From assembly GCF_038396765.1 (NCBI RefSeq), contig NZ_CP150096.1, forward strand, positions 1,409,001 through 1,473,000: DNA of 64,000 bases, given 5' to 3'. The stretch comes from Chitinophaga caseinilytica. GTDB lineage: Bacteria > Bacteroidota > Bacteroidia > Chitinophagales > Chitinophagaceae. A program made the position numbers and the translations under genes. Positions 10,070 through 19,751 of this stretch are shown here, piece by piece. The number at the start of each line of letters is the position of its first letter. Position 1 is the first letter of the stretch. Under the pieces are notes generated by a model. It was not told where the DNA came from and ran no database searches. It saw only the letters and a program-made list of their open reading frames with translations.

Positions 10070-10993
10070 ATGTCTCTTACCGTAGTAGGTACCATGGCGT
10101 TCGACGATATTGAAACGCCGTTCGGTAAATCGGATAAAATCGTCGGCGGTTCCGCTTCCTATATTGCCTGGGCCGCATCCAACTTCGTTCAGCCTGTCAA
10201 CCAGGTGTCGGTGATCGGCGGGGATTTCCCGCAGGAAGAACTGGACGCCCTTACCGCCCGTGGCGTTGCGCTCGATGGCGTGCAGGTGAAGAAAGACGAG
10301 AAGTCCTTTTACTGGGCGGGCCGTTATCACCTCGATATGAACTCCCGCGATACCCTCGTAACAGACCTGAACGTGCTGGCCGATTTCCAGCCCGTGATCC
10401 CGCCGAGCTACCAGGGCAGCGAATTCCTCATCCTCGGTAACCTCACCCCGCAGGTGCAGATGAGCGTGATCAACCAAATGAGCCCCCGCCCCAAGCTCAT
10501 CGTCATGGACACGATGAACTTCTGGATGGACGTGGCGCTGGAAGACCTCCTCAAAACCATCAAGATGGTAGACGTGCTCCTGATCAACGACAGCGAAGCC
10601 CGCCAGCTCACCGGCGAATATTCCCTCGTGAAAGCCGCCCGGAAAGTGCTCACCATGGGCCCGAAATACCTCATCATCAAGAAAGGGGAACACGGCGCTA
10701 TGCTCTTCAACGAAAACCATGTATTCTTCGCGCCGGCACTCCCGCTCGAAGATGTGTACGACCCCACCGGCGCCGGAGACACCTTTGCCGGAGGGTTTAT
10801 GGGCCACCTCGCCAAAACGAAGGACATCTCCTTCGAAAACATGAAAACCGCCATCATCGTGGGTTCTGCCATGGCCTCGTTCTGCGTGGAGAAATTCGGC
10901 GCCGCCAGGCTCCGCGAAATCTCCCGCGAAGACATCCACACCCGCCTCGAACAATTCGTGCAGCTGGTGAACTTCGACATCGATCTCGTATAG
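10070..10993 (+). CDS. PfkB family carbohydrate/nucleoside kinase
   Basis: 307 residues. The C-terminal PfkB signature DPTGAGDTFAGGFMGH (residues 231-246) holds the anion hole (GAGD) and the catalytic base Asp237. The N-terminus (VVGTMAFDDIETPFGK, GGSASYIAWAASNF) matches the substrate-binding start of ribokinase-like enzymes, and VLLINDSEARQLTG is the usual mid-domain motif. It should phosphorylate a sugar or nucleoside with ATP in the cytosol; the substrate cannot be read from the sequence. It is a single-gene unit with a terminator immediately downstream, convergent with the S1/P1 nuclease gene. Confidence 0.88.
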   Translation: MSLTVVGTMAFDDIETPFGKSDKIVGGSASYIAWAASNFVQPVNQVSVIGGDFPQEELDALTARGVALDGVQVKKDEKSFYWAGRYHLDMNSRDTLVTDLNVLADFQPVIPPSYQGSEFLILGNLTPQVQMSVINQMSPRPKLIVMDTMNFWMDVALEDLLKTIKMVDVLLINDSEARQLTGEYSLVKAARKVLTMGPKYLIIKKGEHGAMLFNENHVFFAPALPLEDVYDPTGAGDTFAGGFMGHLAKTKDISFENMKTAIIVGSAMASFCVEKFGAARLREISREDIHTRLEQFVQLVNFDIDLV

Positions 10994-11013
10994 ACGAAAT
11001 TTGATATAATTAG

Positions 11014-11047
11014 AAAGCGGTCCTGGCATTGCCGGGACCGCTTTTCC
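11014..11047 (+). terminator. Terminator between convergent PfkB and nuclease genes
   Basis: The stem AAAGCGGTCC (11014-11023) pairs with GGACCGCTTT (11035-11044). It continues inward through a G-U pair and GGC/GCC to a 3-nt loop and is followed by T residues. It can serve the plus-strand gene and possibly both. Confidence 0.8.
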
Positions 11048-11066
11048 TTTGCACGGTATTAATATA

Positions 11067-11864
11067 TTATGCGAAAACTTCGTTCAGGACCTTCGCCAGG
11101 CGAACGCCGCCTTTGAGCAGCTGGCCGTTCAGGTCTTCCACGAAAAGGAAATTGTAACGGTAGCTCAGTTTGTCGCCGGAGGAGGTGCGGTCGTAGATTT
11201 TGTCGCTGAGGACGTGCGATTCCCACATCCAGTCTGCAATGCCGCCTTTGCGGATTTCCGCGGCGCGGGCAGCGGAAGTGACGCGGTGGAGGTTATGGGC
11301 GTATTCGGTATAGCTGTATTGCTGGAAATCGATCAGGTGCTCGTCCCACACGCGGTGGAGGTTGGTGGGGCGGTCGAACCAGGACACCTGGATCTTGTTG
11401 CCGCCCATATCTTCGTCGCGCCCCACGTGCAGCGGCATATGCATATCGCCGATCATATGTACGAGGAAAGTGAGCGCGAACCGTTTCTGGGCTTTGGTGG
11501 ATTTGGGGTTTTTCAGCTGGGCGATCATGGCTACGGTTTGACTGTAGAGGTTTTCGCCTTTGGCTTCGGCCATGATACGGTCGAATTCCGCGCGGGTGCA
11601 ATGGCCGGGGAAATCGAGGTAATGCCAGGGAGACGTGTGCTTGTAGGCGTCCGTCGTATCTGATTTGATGAAATCGGGCCAGTTGGCGATCATGGCCAGG
11701 CTTTCGTTGCCGATGATCTGCTGGATGGCGAGGCGGGCTTTGCCGGTGAGCCGGAAACTCGCGATCTCCGCTACCACGCGGTGGCCCGTGGGCCCCCAGG
11801 CCTGGGCGGGCTGCAGGGAGAGGAGCGCACCCAGGAGCAGCAATATGGATAAAACCTTTTTCAT
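11067..11864 (-). CDS. S1/P1 family zinc-dependent nuclease
   Basis: 265 residues with a signal peptide ending AQAWGPTGH. Cleavage before Trp would leave the family's conserved N-terminal Trp as the first zinc ligand, followed by GPTGHRVVAEIA. Other ligand-bearing motifs are HTSPWHYLDFPG and FLVHMIGDMHMPLHVGRDEDMGGN, which supply the His/Asp cluster that binds three Zn ions in S1/P1 nucleases. The enzyme is predicted to be periplasmic or secreted and to degrade single-stranded DNA/RNA and 3'-nucleotides, supplying phosphate and nucleosides. Length is typical (about 260-300). It is transcribed away from uvrB. Confidence 0.9.
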   Translation of the reverse strand: MKKVLSILLLLGALLSLQPAQAWGPTGHRVVAEIASFRLTGKARLAIQQIIGNESLAMIANWPDFIKSDTTDAYKHTSPWHYLDFPGHCTRAEFDRIMAEAKGENLYSQTVAMIAQLKNPKSTKAQKRFALTFLVHMIGDMHMPLHVGRDEDMGGNKIQVSWFDRPTNLHRVWDEHLIDFQQYSYTEYAHNLHRVTSAARAAEIRKGGIADWMWESHVLSDKIYDRTSSGDKLSYRYNFLFVEDLNGQLLKGGVRLAKVLNEVFA

Positions 11865-11955
11865 TGCAATCGAATTTATCGAATTTTGGGACCGAAGTTC
11901 GTCATTCCCCCATAAATACCGAAATTCGTTGACCCACAGTTAAACCGGAAAATGT

Positions 11956-14004
11956 ATGCCTTTCAAATTACAAGCACCATATCAGCCCTCGGGCGATCAA
12001 CCCACCGCCATCGCCCAGCTCACCGAAGGTTTGCAGGACGGCGAAAGAGCGCAGACGCTGCTGGGGGTAACCGGTTCCGGGAAAACCTTTACCGTGGCCA
12101 ACGTGATCCAGAACGTGCAAAAGCCCACACTGGTGCTGACCCACAATAAAACCCTCGTAGCCCAGCTCTACGGGGAATTCAAACAGTTCTTCCCCGAAAA
12201 CGCGGTAGAATACTTCGTGAGCTATTACGATTATTACCAGCCCGAAGCATATATGCCCGTGAGCGACACCTATATCGAAAAAGACCTCGCCATCAACGAA
12301 GAGCTCGACAAACTGCGGCTCCGCGCCACGTCGAACCTGCTTTCCGGCAGAAGAGACATTATCGTGGTGGCGTCTGTGTCATGTATATATGGTATGGGTA
12401 ACCCGACCGATTTCGAGAACGGGATCATCCGGATCTTCAAAGGGCAAAAGCTGGGGCGGAACACCATGCTGCACGGGCTCGTGAATGCCCTGTACTCCCG
12501 CACCACCGGCGATTTCAACCGCGGGAACTTCCGGGTGCAGGGCGATACGGTGGATATCAACCTCCCGTATGTGGATTACGGTTACCGTATCACTTTCTTC
12601 GGAGACGAGATCGAGGAAATCGAAAGCTTCGACGTGCAGAACGGTAAGCGCATCGGTACCATGGATACCGCCGCCATCTTCCCCGCCAACCTTTACATCG
12701 CGCCGAAAGACGCCATGATACAGATCCTCCACGAAATCCAGGACGAATTGAACGCCCAGGTGGAATATTTCAAGCGGGAAGGGAAACTCATCGAAGCGCA
12801 GCGCCTGGCCGAACGCGTGAATTACGACGTGGAAATGATCCGCGAACTGGGATATTGCGCGGGGATCGAGAACTACTCGCGATTCCTTGACCGGCGTACG
12901 CCGGGAACACGCCCCTTCTGCCTGCTGGACTACTTCCCGAAAGATTTCCTGCTGGTGATAGACGAAAGCCACGTAACCATCCCGCAGATCAGCGGCATGT
13001 ACGGCGGCGACCGGTCGAGAAAGCTGACGCTGGTGGATTTCGGGTTCCGGCTGCCTTCGGCGCTGGACAACCGGCCGCTGAACTTCAACGAATTCGAGCA
13101 GTTATTGAACCAGACGATCTTCGTAAGCGCCACGCCCGGAGATTATGAGCTGCGGCAAACGGAAGGCGTGGTGGTGGAACAGATCGTTCGGCCCACCGGC
13201 CTGCTGGACCCGCCGATCGAGATCCGGCCGAGCAAGAACCAGGTAGACGACCTGCTGGACGAGATCGACAAAACCGTACAGAAGGGCGACCGCGTGCTGG
13301 TGACCACGCTGACCAAGCGGATGGCCGAGGAGATGGACAAGTATCTGCATCGTATTAATATTAAGAGCCGTTATATCCACAGTGAAGTGGATACGCTGGA
13401 GCGCGTGGAGATCCTCCGGGATTTGCGCCTGGGGAATATTGATGTGCTGGTGGGGGTGAACCTGTTGAGGGAAGGGCTCGATTTGCCGGAAGTGTCGCTC
13501 GTTGCGATCCTGGACGCCGACAAGGAAGGTTTCCTCCGCGACGAGCGTTCCCTGACGCAGACGTCTGGCCGCGCGGCGCGGAACGTGGACGGGAAGGTGA
13601 TTTTCTACGCCGACAAGATTACCGAAAGCATGCAGCGAACTATCGACGAAACCGACCGCCGGCGCGAGAAGCAGCGGAAGCACAACGAGGAGAACGGGAT
13701 TACGCCGCGGACGGTCCGCAAGTCGAAGGAGCAGATCATGGGGCAGACGTCTGTACTGGCGATCCGGCATTTCGACGAATCGTCGCCGTATGCGGTGCAC
13801 GACGAGATGGCTGTGGTGGCGGATGAAGGTAAAGCGTTCAATGCCAATACGGTGCAAAGCATTCCGCAGATGGAGAAGAGTATTACCAAGGTGAAGAAGG
13901 ATATGGAGAAGGCGGCGAAGGATTTGGACTTTATGGAGGCGGCCCGGCTCCGCGACCAGATGTTTGCCATGCAGCAGGAGTTGGAGAATATGAAGCGGAA
14001 TTAG
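11956..14004 (+). CDS. uvrB: Excinuclease ABC subunit B
   Basis: 682 residues, the normal length for UvrB. Walker A GVTGSGKT is at 37-44, followed by the beta-hairpin region ([10 protein letters not shown]), the helicase motifs [32 protein letters not shown] and QTSGRAARN, and a C-terminal UVR motif ([13 protein letters not shown]) that contacts UvrA/UvrC. UvrB is the damage-verifying helicase of nucleotide excision repair, handed damaged DNA by UvrA and cut with UvrC in the cytosol. The ATG at 11956 gives the canonical start ([15 protein letters not shown]). It is a single gene followed by a hairpin terminator. Confidence 0.98.
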   Translation: MPFKLQAPYQPSGDQPTAIAQLTEGLQDGERAQTLLGVTGSGKTFTVANVIQNVQKPTLVLTHNKTLVAQLYGEFKQFFPENAVEYFVSYYDYYQPEAYMPVSDTYIEKDLAINEELDKLRLRATSNLLSGRRDIIVVASVSCIYGMGNPTDFENGIIRIFKGQKLGRNTMLHGLVNALYSRTTGDFNRGNFRVQGDTVDINLPYVDYGYRITFFGDEIEEIESFDVQNGKRIGTMDTAAIFPANLYIAPKDAMIQILHEIQDELNAQVEYFKREGKLIEAQRLAERVNYDVEMIRELGYCAGIENYSRFLDRRTPGTRPFCLLDYFPKDFLLVIDESHVTIPQISGMYGGDRSRKLTLVDFGFRLPSALDNRPLNFNEFEQLLNQTIFVSATPGDYELRQTEGVVVEQIVRPTGLLDPPIEIRPSKNQVDDLLDEIDKTVQKGDRVLVTTLTKRMAEEMDKYLHRINIKSRYIHSEVDTLERVEILRDLRLGNIDVLVGVNLLREGLDLPEVSLVAILDADKEGFLRDERSLTQTSGRAARNVDGKVIFYADKITESMQRTIDETDRRREKQRKHNEENGITPRTVRKSKEQIMGQTSVLAIRHFDESSPYAVHDEMAVVADEGKAFNANTVQSIPQMEKSITKVKKDMEKAAKDLDFMEAARLRDQMFAMQQELENMKRN

Positions 14005-14052
14005 TTGCTAAAACAAATATATCAACATAGAATTAATTGTAATATGAATATG

Positions 14053-14094
14053 CGGATTGTACGGTTTTCCAACAAACAGTACAATCCGTTTTTA
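14053..14094 (+). terminator. uvrB terminator
   Basis: A perfect 10-bp stem (CGGATTGTAC, 14053-14062, with GTACAATCCG, 14079-14088) with a 16-nt loop is followed by TTTTTAT. Confidence 0.75.
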
Positions 14095-14419
14095 TATTTA
14101 AAAATTTGACTGGTAAAGGATTACAGCGTTTTTTGCATTTTTGTAGTAGCACATTCATACCGGTTTGTTAGAATTTCGTAATCCCACGCTAAAAACTGCG
14201 ATAAGTTTATTTAAATCAATTAGTTAACTCGTATTTAAGACCCCGCTTCTTCCTTCAAATTATCGCAAAAACAAATATTATATTGTAATGTATTTTAATA
14301 TGATTGCGTTGTTGGCCGCATAAACCCTGCATTTTTCAATGTTTTCCATTTTTAGGGCGTTCTATTTGATGTTTTAAATCGCCATCCTACTTTTATTGAG
14401 AATTTTAAAATGATACGCT
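14095..14419. other. AT-rich intergenic region upstream of amt
   Basis: About 325 bp of AT-rich sequence with no credible ORF or RNA gene. A CATTTTTG element near 14136-14143 resembles TAnnTTTG with one mismatch, but no matching -33 box was found. It presumably holds the amt promoter; I see no clear sigma-54 (-24/-12) site. Confidence 0.4.
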
Positions 14420-15814
14420 ATGAAGAAAACATCTTTTCAGGACTATCTGCCCTTTATCGTTTTGGCCGGGCTTGCCGTAATTGGCATTTTTTTACCGACC
14501 CCGACCACTTTTGCTGATGCCAGCAAGTATAATTTTGCAGATGTTGCCTGGATTCTGGTAGCCACTTCGCTGGTATTCCTGATGACGCCTGGTTTGTCCT
14601 TTTTCTACGGAGGGATGGTGAACCGGAAGAACGTCATCTCCACTATGATGCAAAGCTTCATCGCCACCGGGCTGATCAGCGTGATCTGGGTGGTGGTAGG
14701 TTTCAGCCTCGCTTTCGGGAACTCCGTGGGCGGCAAGGGCATCATCGGCGATCCGACTACCTACTTTTTCTTTAACGGCGTGCCCGACGGGCCGGCCTGG
14801 GGCACTATTCCCCTGATGCTGTTTGCCCTGTTCCAGCTGAAATTCGCGGTAATTACCCCGGCGCTGGTGGTAGGTGCGGTAGCGGAACGTATCCGTTTTA
14901 CTTCTTATGTACTTTTCATGGTGCTGTTCTCCCTCCTGGTGTATGCGCCTATCGCACACTGGACCTGGCATGCAGACGGTATTCTCTATAAACTCGGCGT
15001 GCTCGACTTTGCCGGTGGTACCGTGGTACATATTTCCGCGGGTTGCGCCGCCCTCGCCGGTGCTTTGGTGCTCCGCCGCCGGAAAGACCACATCGCCAAA
15101 AAAGAGCTCACCCCTGCCAACGTGCCTTTCGTACTGCTGGGTACCGGTTTGCTCTGGTTCGGCTGGTTCGGTTTTAATGCGGGCTCTTCCCTCGGTGCCA
15201 ACTCGCTCGCCGTTACCGCTTTCGCCGCTACCAACACCGCAACCGCCGCTGCCGGTCTTTCCTGGATCTTCTTCGACGTGATCCGCGGCCGTAAACCTTC
15301 GGTACTTGGTTTCTGTATCGGTGCAGTGGTTGGTCTTGTAGCAATTACTCCTGCCGCCGGTTATGTTGGCGTTCCGCAATCGCTGTTCATCGGTTTCGTT
15401 GCGGCCATCGTTTCCAACCTGGTGGTGCACTTCAAGAACAAATCTTCTATCGACGATACGCTGGACGTATTCCCCTGCCATGGCGTAGGCGGTATGGTAG
15501 GTATGCTGCTGACGGGCGTTTTCGCTTCGCAGGCAGTGAACCCGCTCATCTCCGAAAGCGGTTGGGCATACGGCAACTTCAGCCTCTTCTACAAACAATT
15601 GCTCGGCCTGTTACTGGTTGTGAGCTACAGCTTCGCGGTATCCTGGGCGATCTTCAAGTTCATCAACTTCATCCACCCGCTCCGCGTGTCTGACGAAGAA
15701 GAAGAACTGGGCCTCGATGTTACCCAGCACAACGAAATGTATCATCCCAATCTCATGACCGTGAGCAGCAACGGCACGCTCACCGAAGAAGAAACCGGCA
15801 TCCAGCACGGTTAA
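14420..15814 (+). CDS. amt: Ammonium transporter
   Basis: 464 residues with about eleven hydrophobic segments. Family motifs include the SFFYGGMVNRKNVISTMMQ region, AHWTWH (first pore-region His), DFAGGTVVHISAGCAALAGA and CHGVGGMVGMLLTG. Amt proteins conduct ammonium/ammonia across the inner membrane. The C-terminal cytoplasmic tail is short and acidic (SDEEEELGLDVTQHNEMYHP). No glnK/PII gene lies next to it; an outer-membrane porin gene follows 203 bp downstream on the same strand, a pairing that suggests coordinated uptake through both membranes. Confidence 0.96.
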   Translation: MKKTSFQDYLPFIVLAGLAVIGIFLPTPTTFADASKYNFADVAWILVATSLVFLMTPGLSFFYGGMVNRKNVISTMMQSFIATGLISVIWVVVGFSLAFGNSVGGKGIIGDPTTYFFFNGVPDGPAWGTIPLMLFALFQLKFAVITPALVVGAVAERIRFTSYVLFMVLFSLLVYAPIAHWTWHADGILYKLGVLDFAGGTVVHISAGCAALAGALVLRRRKDHIAKKELTPANVPFVLLGTGLLWFGWFGFNAGSSLGANSLAVTAFAATNTATAAAGLSWIFFDVIRGRKPSVLGFCIGAVVGLVAITPAAGYVGVPQSLFIGFVAAIVSNLVVHFKNKSSIDDTLDVFPCHGVGGMVGMLLTGVFASQAVNPLISESGWAYGNFSLFYKQLLGLLLVVSYSFAVSWAIFKFINFIHPLRVSDEEEELGLDVTQHNEMYHPNLMTVSSNGTLTEEETGIQHG

Positions 15815-16017
15815 TACACCGATCCGATCCAATCGCTATAGTTTTTAATTCTCTCTTGACCGAAAAACCGGATGTTGTTCGTCGCCCTGGCAAAAATGCC
15901 ACGGCGACGGGCGATCCGGGAGTGGTTTGCCCCAAAACGGCACAGAACATCAGCATCAGCACCCAAACAAAGCAGCGGAACCCTTTATCATTTTATTAAC
16001 CAAATTTTAAAATTCCA

Positions 16018-17070
16018 ATGATGAGAAAAAGTTTATTCGCGCTCCTGGCTGTCTTTTCGATCGTATCTGCCCACGCGCAGGATTCTACCCGCCTCCTGCC
16101 TGTCGGCTTCAAGCTGTCTGGTTCCGCCGATGTATATTATAAATACAACTTCAACAAGAACACTTCCGATAATAAGACAAGCTTCACCAATTCCCACAAT
16201 TCCTTTGAGCTGAACATGCTCTCCCTGAAACTCGAAAGCTCCTTCAAAAACGTTGGCATGGTAGCCGATATCGGTTTCGGCAAGCGGGCGGAGGATTTTT
16301 CGTACAACGACGAAAAAACGAGACTCGCGATCAAGCAGCTGTATATCTCATATGCGCCTACCGAGTGGCTGAAATTCTCCATGGGCTCGTATAGCACCCA
16401 CGTGGGTTACGAGCTGGTAGACGCTTATGCGAACCGTAACTATAGCATGTCATATATGTTTTCCTATGGCCCTTTCTTCCACACCGGGGTGAAAGCGGAT
16501 TTAACGTTCGGATCGCACAGCTTTATGGTAGGTGTGTTCAATCCGACCGACTTTAAATCTGCTACCTGGGGTGGGATCAAGTTCATCGGTGCGCAATATG
16601 GTTTTGCGCCGGCGGACGTTCCTGTCAAATTCTACCTGAACTACATCGGTGGCCGCGACACGTTCCAGACCCGCAACGATCAGCTGGACGCGGTGATCAC
16701 CTATCAGCTGACCCCCAAATTCGGGCTGGGCTACAACGGTACGTACAGCATGTATAAAAACGGTGTGAATACGAACTGGTACGGCTCTGCGCTTTACCTC
16801 AACTTCGACCCTTCCGAAAAGATCGGGCTTACGCTGCGCGGGGAATATTTCTCCGACAAAGACAACCTGAAAGTGTACGGCGACAAATCGGAGTACCCCG
16901 AAGGCGGCAGCATCATGGCCGTTACGCTTTCCGGGCAGTACAAGATCGGCGGGTTGACGCTGGTGCCTGAGTTCCGGCTGGACCATGGCTCGCACGACGT
17001 CTTTTCCAAGGGAGACGTGCCCAAGGCCAATTCCGCGAACCTGTTGCTGGCGGCTATTTACAAGTTTTAA
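16018..17070 (+). CDS. Outer-membrane porin of the beta-barrel porin-2 (OmpL-like) type
   Basis: 350 residues with a signal peptide (MRKSLFALLAVFSIVSAHAQ); ATG 16021 is as good a start as ATG 16018. The mature protein is rich in alternating aromatic/polar strands (SGSADVYYKYNFNKNTS, WLKFSMGSYSTHVGYELVDAYANRN, LRGEYFSDKDNL) and ends in an aromatic residue (AAIYKF), as expected for a barrel inserted by Bam. NRNYSMSYMFSYGPFFHTGVK is typical of putative porin-2 proteins. Placement after amt suggests passage of small nitrogen compounds, an inference from context only. Confidence 0.85.
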   Translation: MMRKSLFALLAVFSIVSAHAQDSTRLLPVGFKLSGSADVYYKYNFNKNTSDNKTSFTNSHNSFELNMLSLKLESSFKNVGMVADIGFGKRAEDFSYNDEKTRLAIKQLYISYAPTEWLKFSMGSYSTHVGYELVDAYANRNYSMSYMFSYGPFFHTGVKADLTFGSHSFMVGVFNPTDFKSATWGGIKFIGAQYGFAPADVPVKFYLNYIGGRDTFQTRNDQLDAVITYQLTPKFGLGYNGTYSMYKNGVNTNWYGSALYLNFDPSEKIGLTLRGEYFSDKDNLKVYGDKSEYPEGGSIMAVTLSGQYKIGGLTLVPEFRLDHGSHDVFSKGDVPKANSANLLLAAIYKF

Positions 17071-17126
17071 GGAATCCTAATCACAGGCTCATATAAATTA
17101 GGTTTTACCGAACCGTTATGCTTAGG

Positions 17127-17160
17127 GGCCGGCTGTTTCTCAGCCGGCCTTTGCTATTTC
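17127..17160 (+). terminator. Terminator after the porin gene
   Basis: The stem GGCCGGCT (17127-17134) pairs with AGCCGGCC (17142-17149) around a 7-nt loop and is followed by a T-rich tract. Confidence 0.75.
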
Positions 17161-17244
17161 CGCCCTGGTGGACGGCTGCAGAAAATTTACTTCCGCTTAA
17201 CCCGGCTTTTTGTATCTTTTCCCTTCCAATTAAGAGCCTCAATT

Positions 17245-17907
17245 ATGCTGCAACGTTCCACATTAAAGTTCCTGAAAGACCTGAAACTGAACAATAACAA
17301 AGCCTGGTTCGATGAAAACAGGCCCGCTTACCTCCAGGCGAAAGAAGATTTCGAAAGCCTTGTCCAGCAATTGATAGACGGGCTGGCGAAGCTGGACCCC
17401 GGGATGGAGGGACTGGTGGTGAAGGAGTGCGTGTTCCGTATATTTAAAGACGTACGGTTCTCGAAAGACAAGACACCCTACAAAGTGAACATGGGCGCAT
17501 CTTTCACGAAAGGGGGAAAGAAGAGCCCGTTGGCGGGGTTTTACTTCCACCTGGAGCCTGGCGGGCATAGCATGGCCGGCGGCGGACTGTGGATGCCCGA
17601 GCCTCCCGTGCTCAAAAAAGTGCGCCAGGAAATAGATTATAACTTCGCTGAATTTCAGCGGATCGTTGGGGCGAAAGATTTTATCCGCCTGTTTGGAAAA
17701 GTGAACGGCGACTCGTTGAAGAACGCGCCGCAGGGGTATCATGAAGACAATCCCGCAATTGCTTATCTCAAATTAAAAAGTCTGGTGGTTACAACTCATG
17801 TCTCCGACGAGGCGGCTACCCAACCTACGCTCGTCCGTGAAATTCTTCGTGTGTTCTCGACAATGCTCCCTTTCATAGGGTTCCTGAATACCGCTCAGGA
17901 AGATTAA
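17245..17907 (+). CDS. DUF2461 (TIGR02453) family protein
   Basis: 220 residues, usual family length. The opening TLKFLKDLKLNNNKAWFDENRPAY and the middle part FRDVRFSKDKTPYK-like segment (FRIFKDVRFSKDKTPYKVN) with GGGLWMPEP are diagnostic of DUF2461. The protein is soluble and cytosolic with no signal peptide. The function of the family is unknown; I do not assign a role. It forms a single-gene unit preceded by the porin terminator. Confidence 0.88.
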   Translation: MLQRSTLKFLKDLKLNNNKAWFDENRPAYLQAKEDFESLVQQLIDGLAKLDPGMEGLVVKECVFRIFKDVRFSKDKTPYKVNMGASFTKGGKKSPLAGFYFHLEPGGHSMAGGGLWMPEPPVLKKVRQEIDYNFAEFQRIVGAKDFIRLFGKVNGDSLKNAPQGYHEDNPAIAYLKLKSLVVTTHVSDEAATQPTLVREILRVFSTMLPFIGFLNTAQED

Positions 17908-17929
17908 TCCAAATACCCTCCCCGCCCTG

Positions 17930-17970
17930 CTAGTTACCGGAGAAGTCTTGCTTAGACATCCGGCAACTAG
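17930..17970. repeat. 41-nt imperfect hairpin element
   Basis: The outer arms CTAGTTACCGG (17930-17940) and CCGGCAACTAG (17960-17970) match over 11 bp with one mismatch. Inside, GTCT/AGAC form a second 4-bp stem around a TGCTT loop. No T-run follows on either strand, so it is not a standard terminator. It lies between DUF2461 and a small ORF. Confidence 0.6.
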
Positions 17971-18001
17971 ACTGCTGTAGCAAAATAATAAAGACAGTAA
18001 A

Positions 18002-18253
18002 TCAATTCTTGTGTATCAAAAACTCAAACGGACGCGATTTACGGTTCTTTAATAAATTTTCCTTGTCGATCCTCGTCTGCGCGAAACGCTGGTTATATAC
18101 ATTCGCCACTTCGATGATAGGCATAATGCCATCCATCGTATCCTTCTGATCAACGATGTTCATGATGCGGGAAACCTGCGAGGAAAAGTTAGTGCTCCAT
18201 TCTTCGGTGAACTTGTGCATTAACAAAAGTTCACGGTTTGCGTTGGTTTTCAT
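18002..18253 (-). CDS. Small hypothetical protein, 83 residues
   Basis: A short, charged, soluble protein (MKTNANRELLLMHKFTEEW... ending FEFLIHKN) with no signal peptide or membrane segment. The amino-acid composition is plausible for a real helical protein (EEWSTNFSSQVSRIMNIV, VANVYNQRFAQTRIDKENLL), but I recognise no family. The surrounding region is more AT-rich than the rest of the window. No terminator or ribosome-binding site stands out. Reported as a possible gene only. Confidence 0.45.
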   Translation of the reverse strand: MKTNANRELLLMHKFTEEWSTNFSSQVSRIMNIVDQKDTMDGIMPIIEVANVYNQRFAQTRIDKENLLKNRKSRPFEFLIHKN

Positions 18254-18670
18254 AGGACAAAGAGGGTGTTTAATTTGATAGTTTAGTTTTCATGGATAAT
18301 ACAGATAAAGAATTTATTAGCATAGGATTGTAATGTCAAAGGTGAATTATATCCCTCACAAATCTATACTACTTCCGTGTAGTTTTTAGTCCAGATTGCA
18401 TTAACAAAAAATGATGAAAGCAGGTACAGTCAACGCATTGCGCGTTTTTGTCAATAGAGTCGCTAGTATTCGTATATGCCTCGTCGTATGTGTGACGGGG
18501 AAGTGAATTTAAATTAAAAAAACGCAAATTCCAAATGTTCAATGCCGCAAAACATTGAGAATAAATGACACATGGCGGCGTTATGCGTATAGTTGAATGA
18601 TAATGAATGAAAATCGGTAAAATATATTTTTTCGTTAATGACTTGAACTGCAAGATGATAGCAGTATTAA
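18254..18670. other. AT-rich stretch without a convincing gene
   Basis: About 415 bp between the small ORF and the asd terminator. A 94-codon minus-strand frame (18369-18653) has poor composition and no start signal, so I do not call it. No repeat or RNA structure was recognised here. Confidence 0.4.
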
Positions 18671-18672
18671 CA

Positions 18673-18706
18673 CAAAAAATAACGGCGCGGGACCTTCCGC
18701 GCCGTT
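18673..18706 (-). terminator. asd terminator
   Basis: A perfect 10-bp stem (AACGGCGCGG, 18681-18690, with CCGCGCCGTT, 18697-18706) around a 6-nt loop. On the minus strand it is followed by an A-then-U-rich run (complement of the A-run before 18681). Confidence 0.85.
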
Positions 18707-18732
18707 GTGGATAACTATTTTACAAGGAATGC

Positions 18733-19722
18733 TTACAGCCAGTTTTTACCGTTGAGGTATTCCGCGATTTGTACAGCGTTTGTTGCCGCTCCCTTGCGAA
18801 GATTGTCTGCAACGATCCAGAGGTTCAGTGTATTCGCCTGCGTTTCATCCCTGCGGATACGCCCTACGAAAACTTCATCTTTATCGTGCGCATCTTTCGG
18901 CATCGGGTATTGTGCTTTCGAAGGATCGTCTACCACAACCACACCCGGCGTTTGCGCGAGGATGTTGCGCACTTCCGCGAGATCGAAGTCTTTGTCGAAC
19001 TCGATGTTCACGCTTTCGCTGTGGCCGCCCATTACAGGGATGCGCACGGTGGTAGCGGTCACCTTCACTTTTTCGTCGCCCATGATCTTCACCGTTTCTT
19101 TCACCATCTTCATTTCCTCTTTGGTATAACCATTGTCGAGGAACACGTCGATCTGGGGGATCACGTTCAGGTCGATTTCGTGTGCATATGCTTTTTCACC
19201 TGCAATGCCCTGGCGCTCGTTCATGAGCTGCGTTACCGCTTTCACGCCGGTGCCGGTCACCGATTGATATGTAGACACCACCACGCGGTTGATGCCATAT
19301 TTAACATGGAGCGGTTTGAGAACGATCACCATTTGGATGGTGGAGCAGTTAGGATTCGCAATGATCTTGTCTTCCGGCGTGAGCACGTCCGCGTTCACTT
19401 CGGGTACCACGAGTTTCTTCGTGGGGTCCATACGCCAGGCGGAGGAATTGTCGATCACGGTGATGCCCGCTTCCGCGAATTTGGGCGCCCATTCGGTGGA
19501 GGTGCTGCCGCCGGCGGAGAAGATGGCTACGTTCGGTTTCATTCCAATAGCCGTATCAGCGGTTACTACCTTGTACGGCTTACCCTTGAACATCACTTCC
19601 TTACCAACAGATTTTTCGGAAGCGACAGGGATCAGTTCCGTCACAGGGAAATTCCTTTCCGCGAGTACTTGCAACATTTTGGTGCCTACCAATCCGGTGG
19701 CGCCTACTACGGCTACTTTCAT
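18733..19722 (-). CDS. asd: Aspartate-semialdehyde dehydrogenase
   Basis: 329 residues, normal length. It has the N-terminal NADP-binding GATGLVGTKML (7-17), SAGGSTSTEWAPKFAEAG, and the catalytic cysteine Cys126 in NPNCSTIQ; GGHSESVNIEF carries the active-site His. The enzyme reduces aspartyl phosphate to aspartate semialdehyde in the shared pathway to diaminopimelate/lysine, methionine and threonine. It is a single gene with its own terminator. A strong inverted repeat (19759-19787) overlaps the probable promoter. Confidence 0.97.
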   Translation of the reverse strand: MKVAVVGATGLVGTKMLQVLAERNFPVTELIPVASEKSVGKEVMFKGKPYKVVTADTAIGMKPNVAIFSAGGSTSTEWAPKFAEAGITVIDNSSAWRMDPTKKLVVPEVNADVLTPEDKIIANPNCSTIQMVIVLKPLHVKYGINRVVVSTYQSVTGTGVKAVTQLMNERQGIAGEKAYAHEIDLNVIPQIDVFLDNGYTKEEMKMVKETVKIMGDEKVKVTATTVRIPVMGGHSESVNIEFDKDFDLAEVRNILAQTPGVVVVDDPSKAQYPMPKDAHDKDEVFVGRIRRDETQANTLNLWIVADNLRKGAATNAVQIAEYLNGKNWL

Positions 19723-19751
19723 GATTTTGATTATGAATTAAAATGAGACCC

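Noticed and set aside
18369..18653. 94-codon minus-strand ORF near asd
   Set aside because: AT-rich region, implausible composition, no start signal, overlaps nothing conserved.
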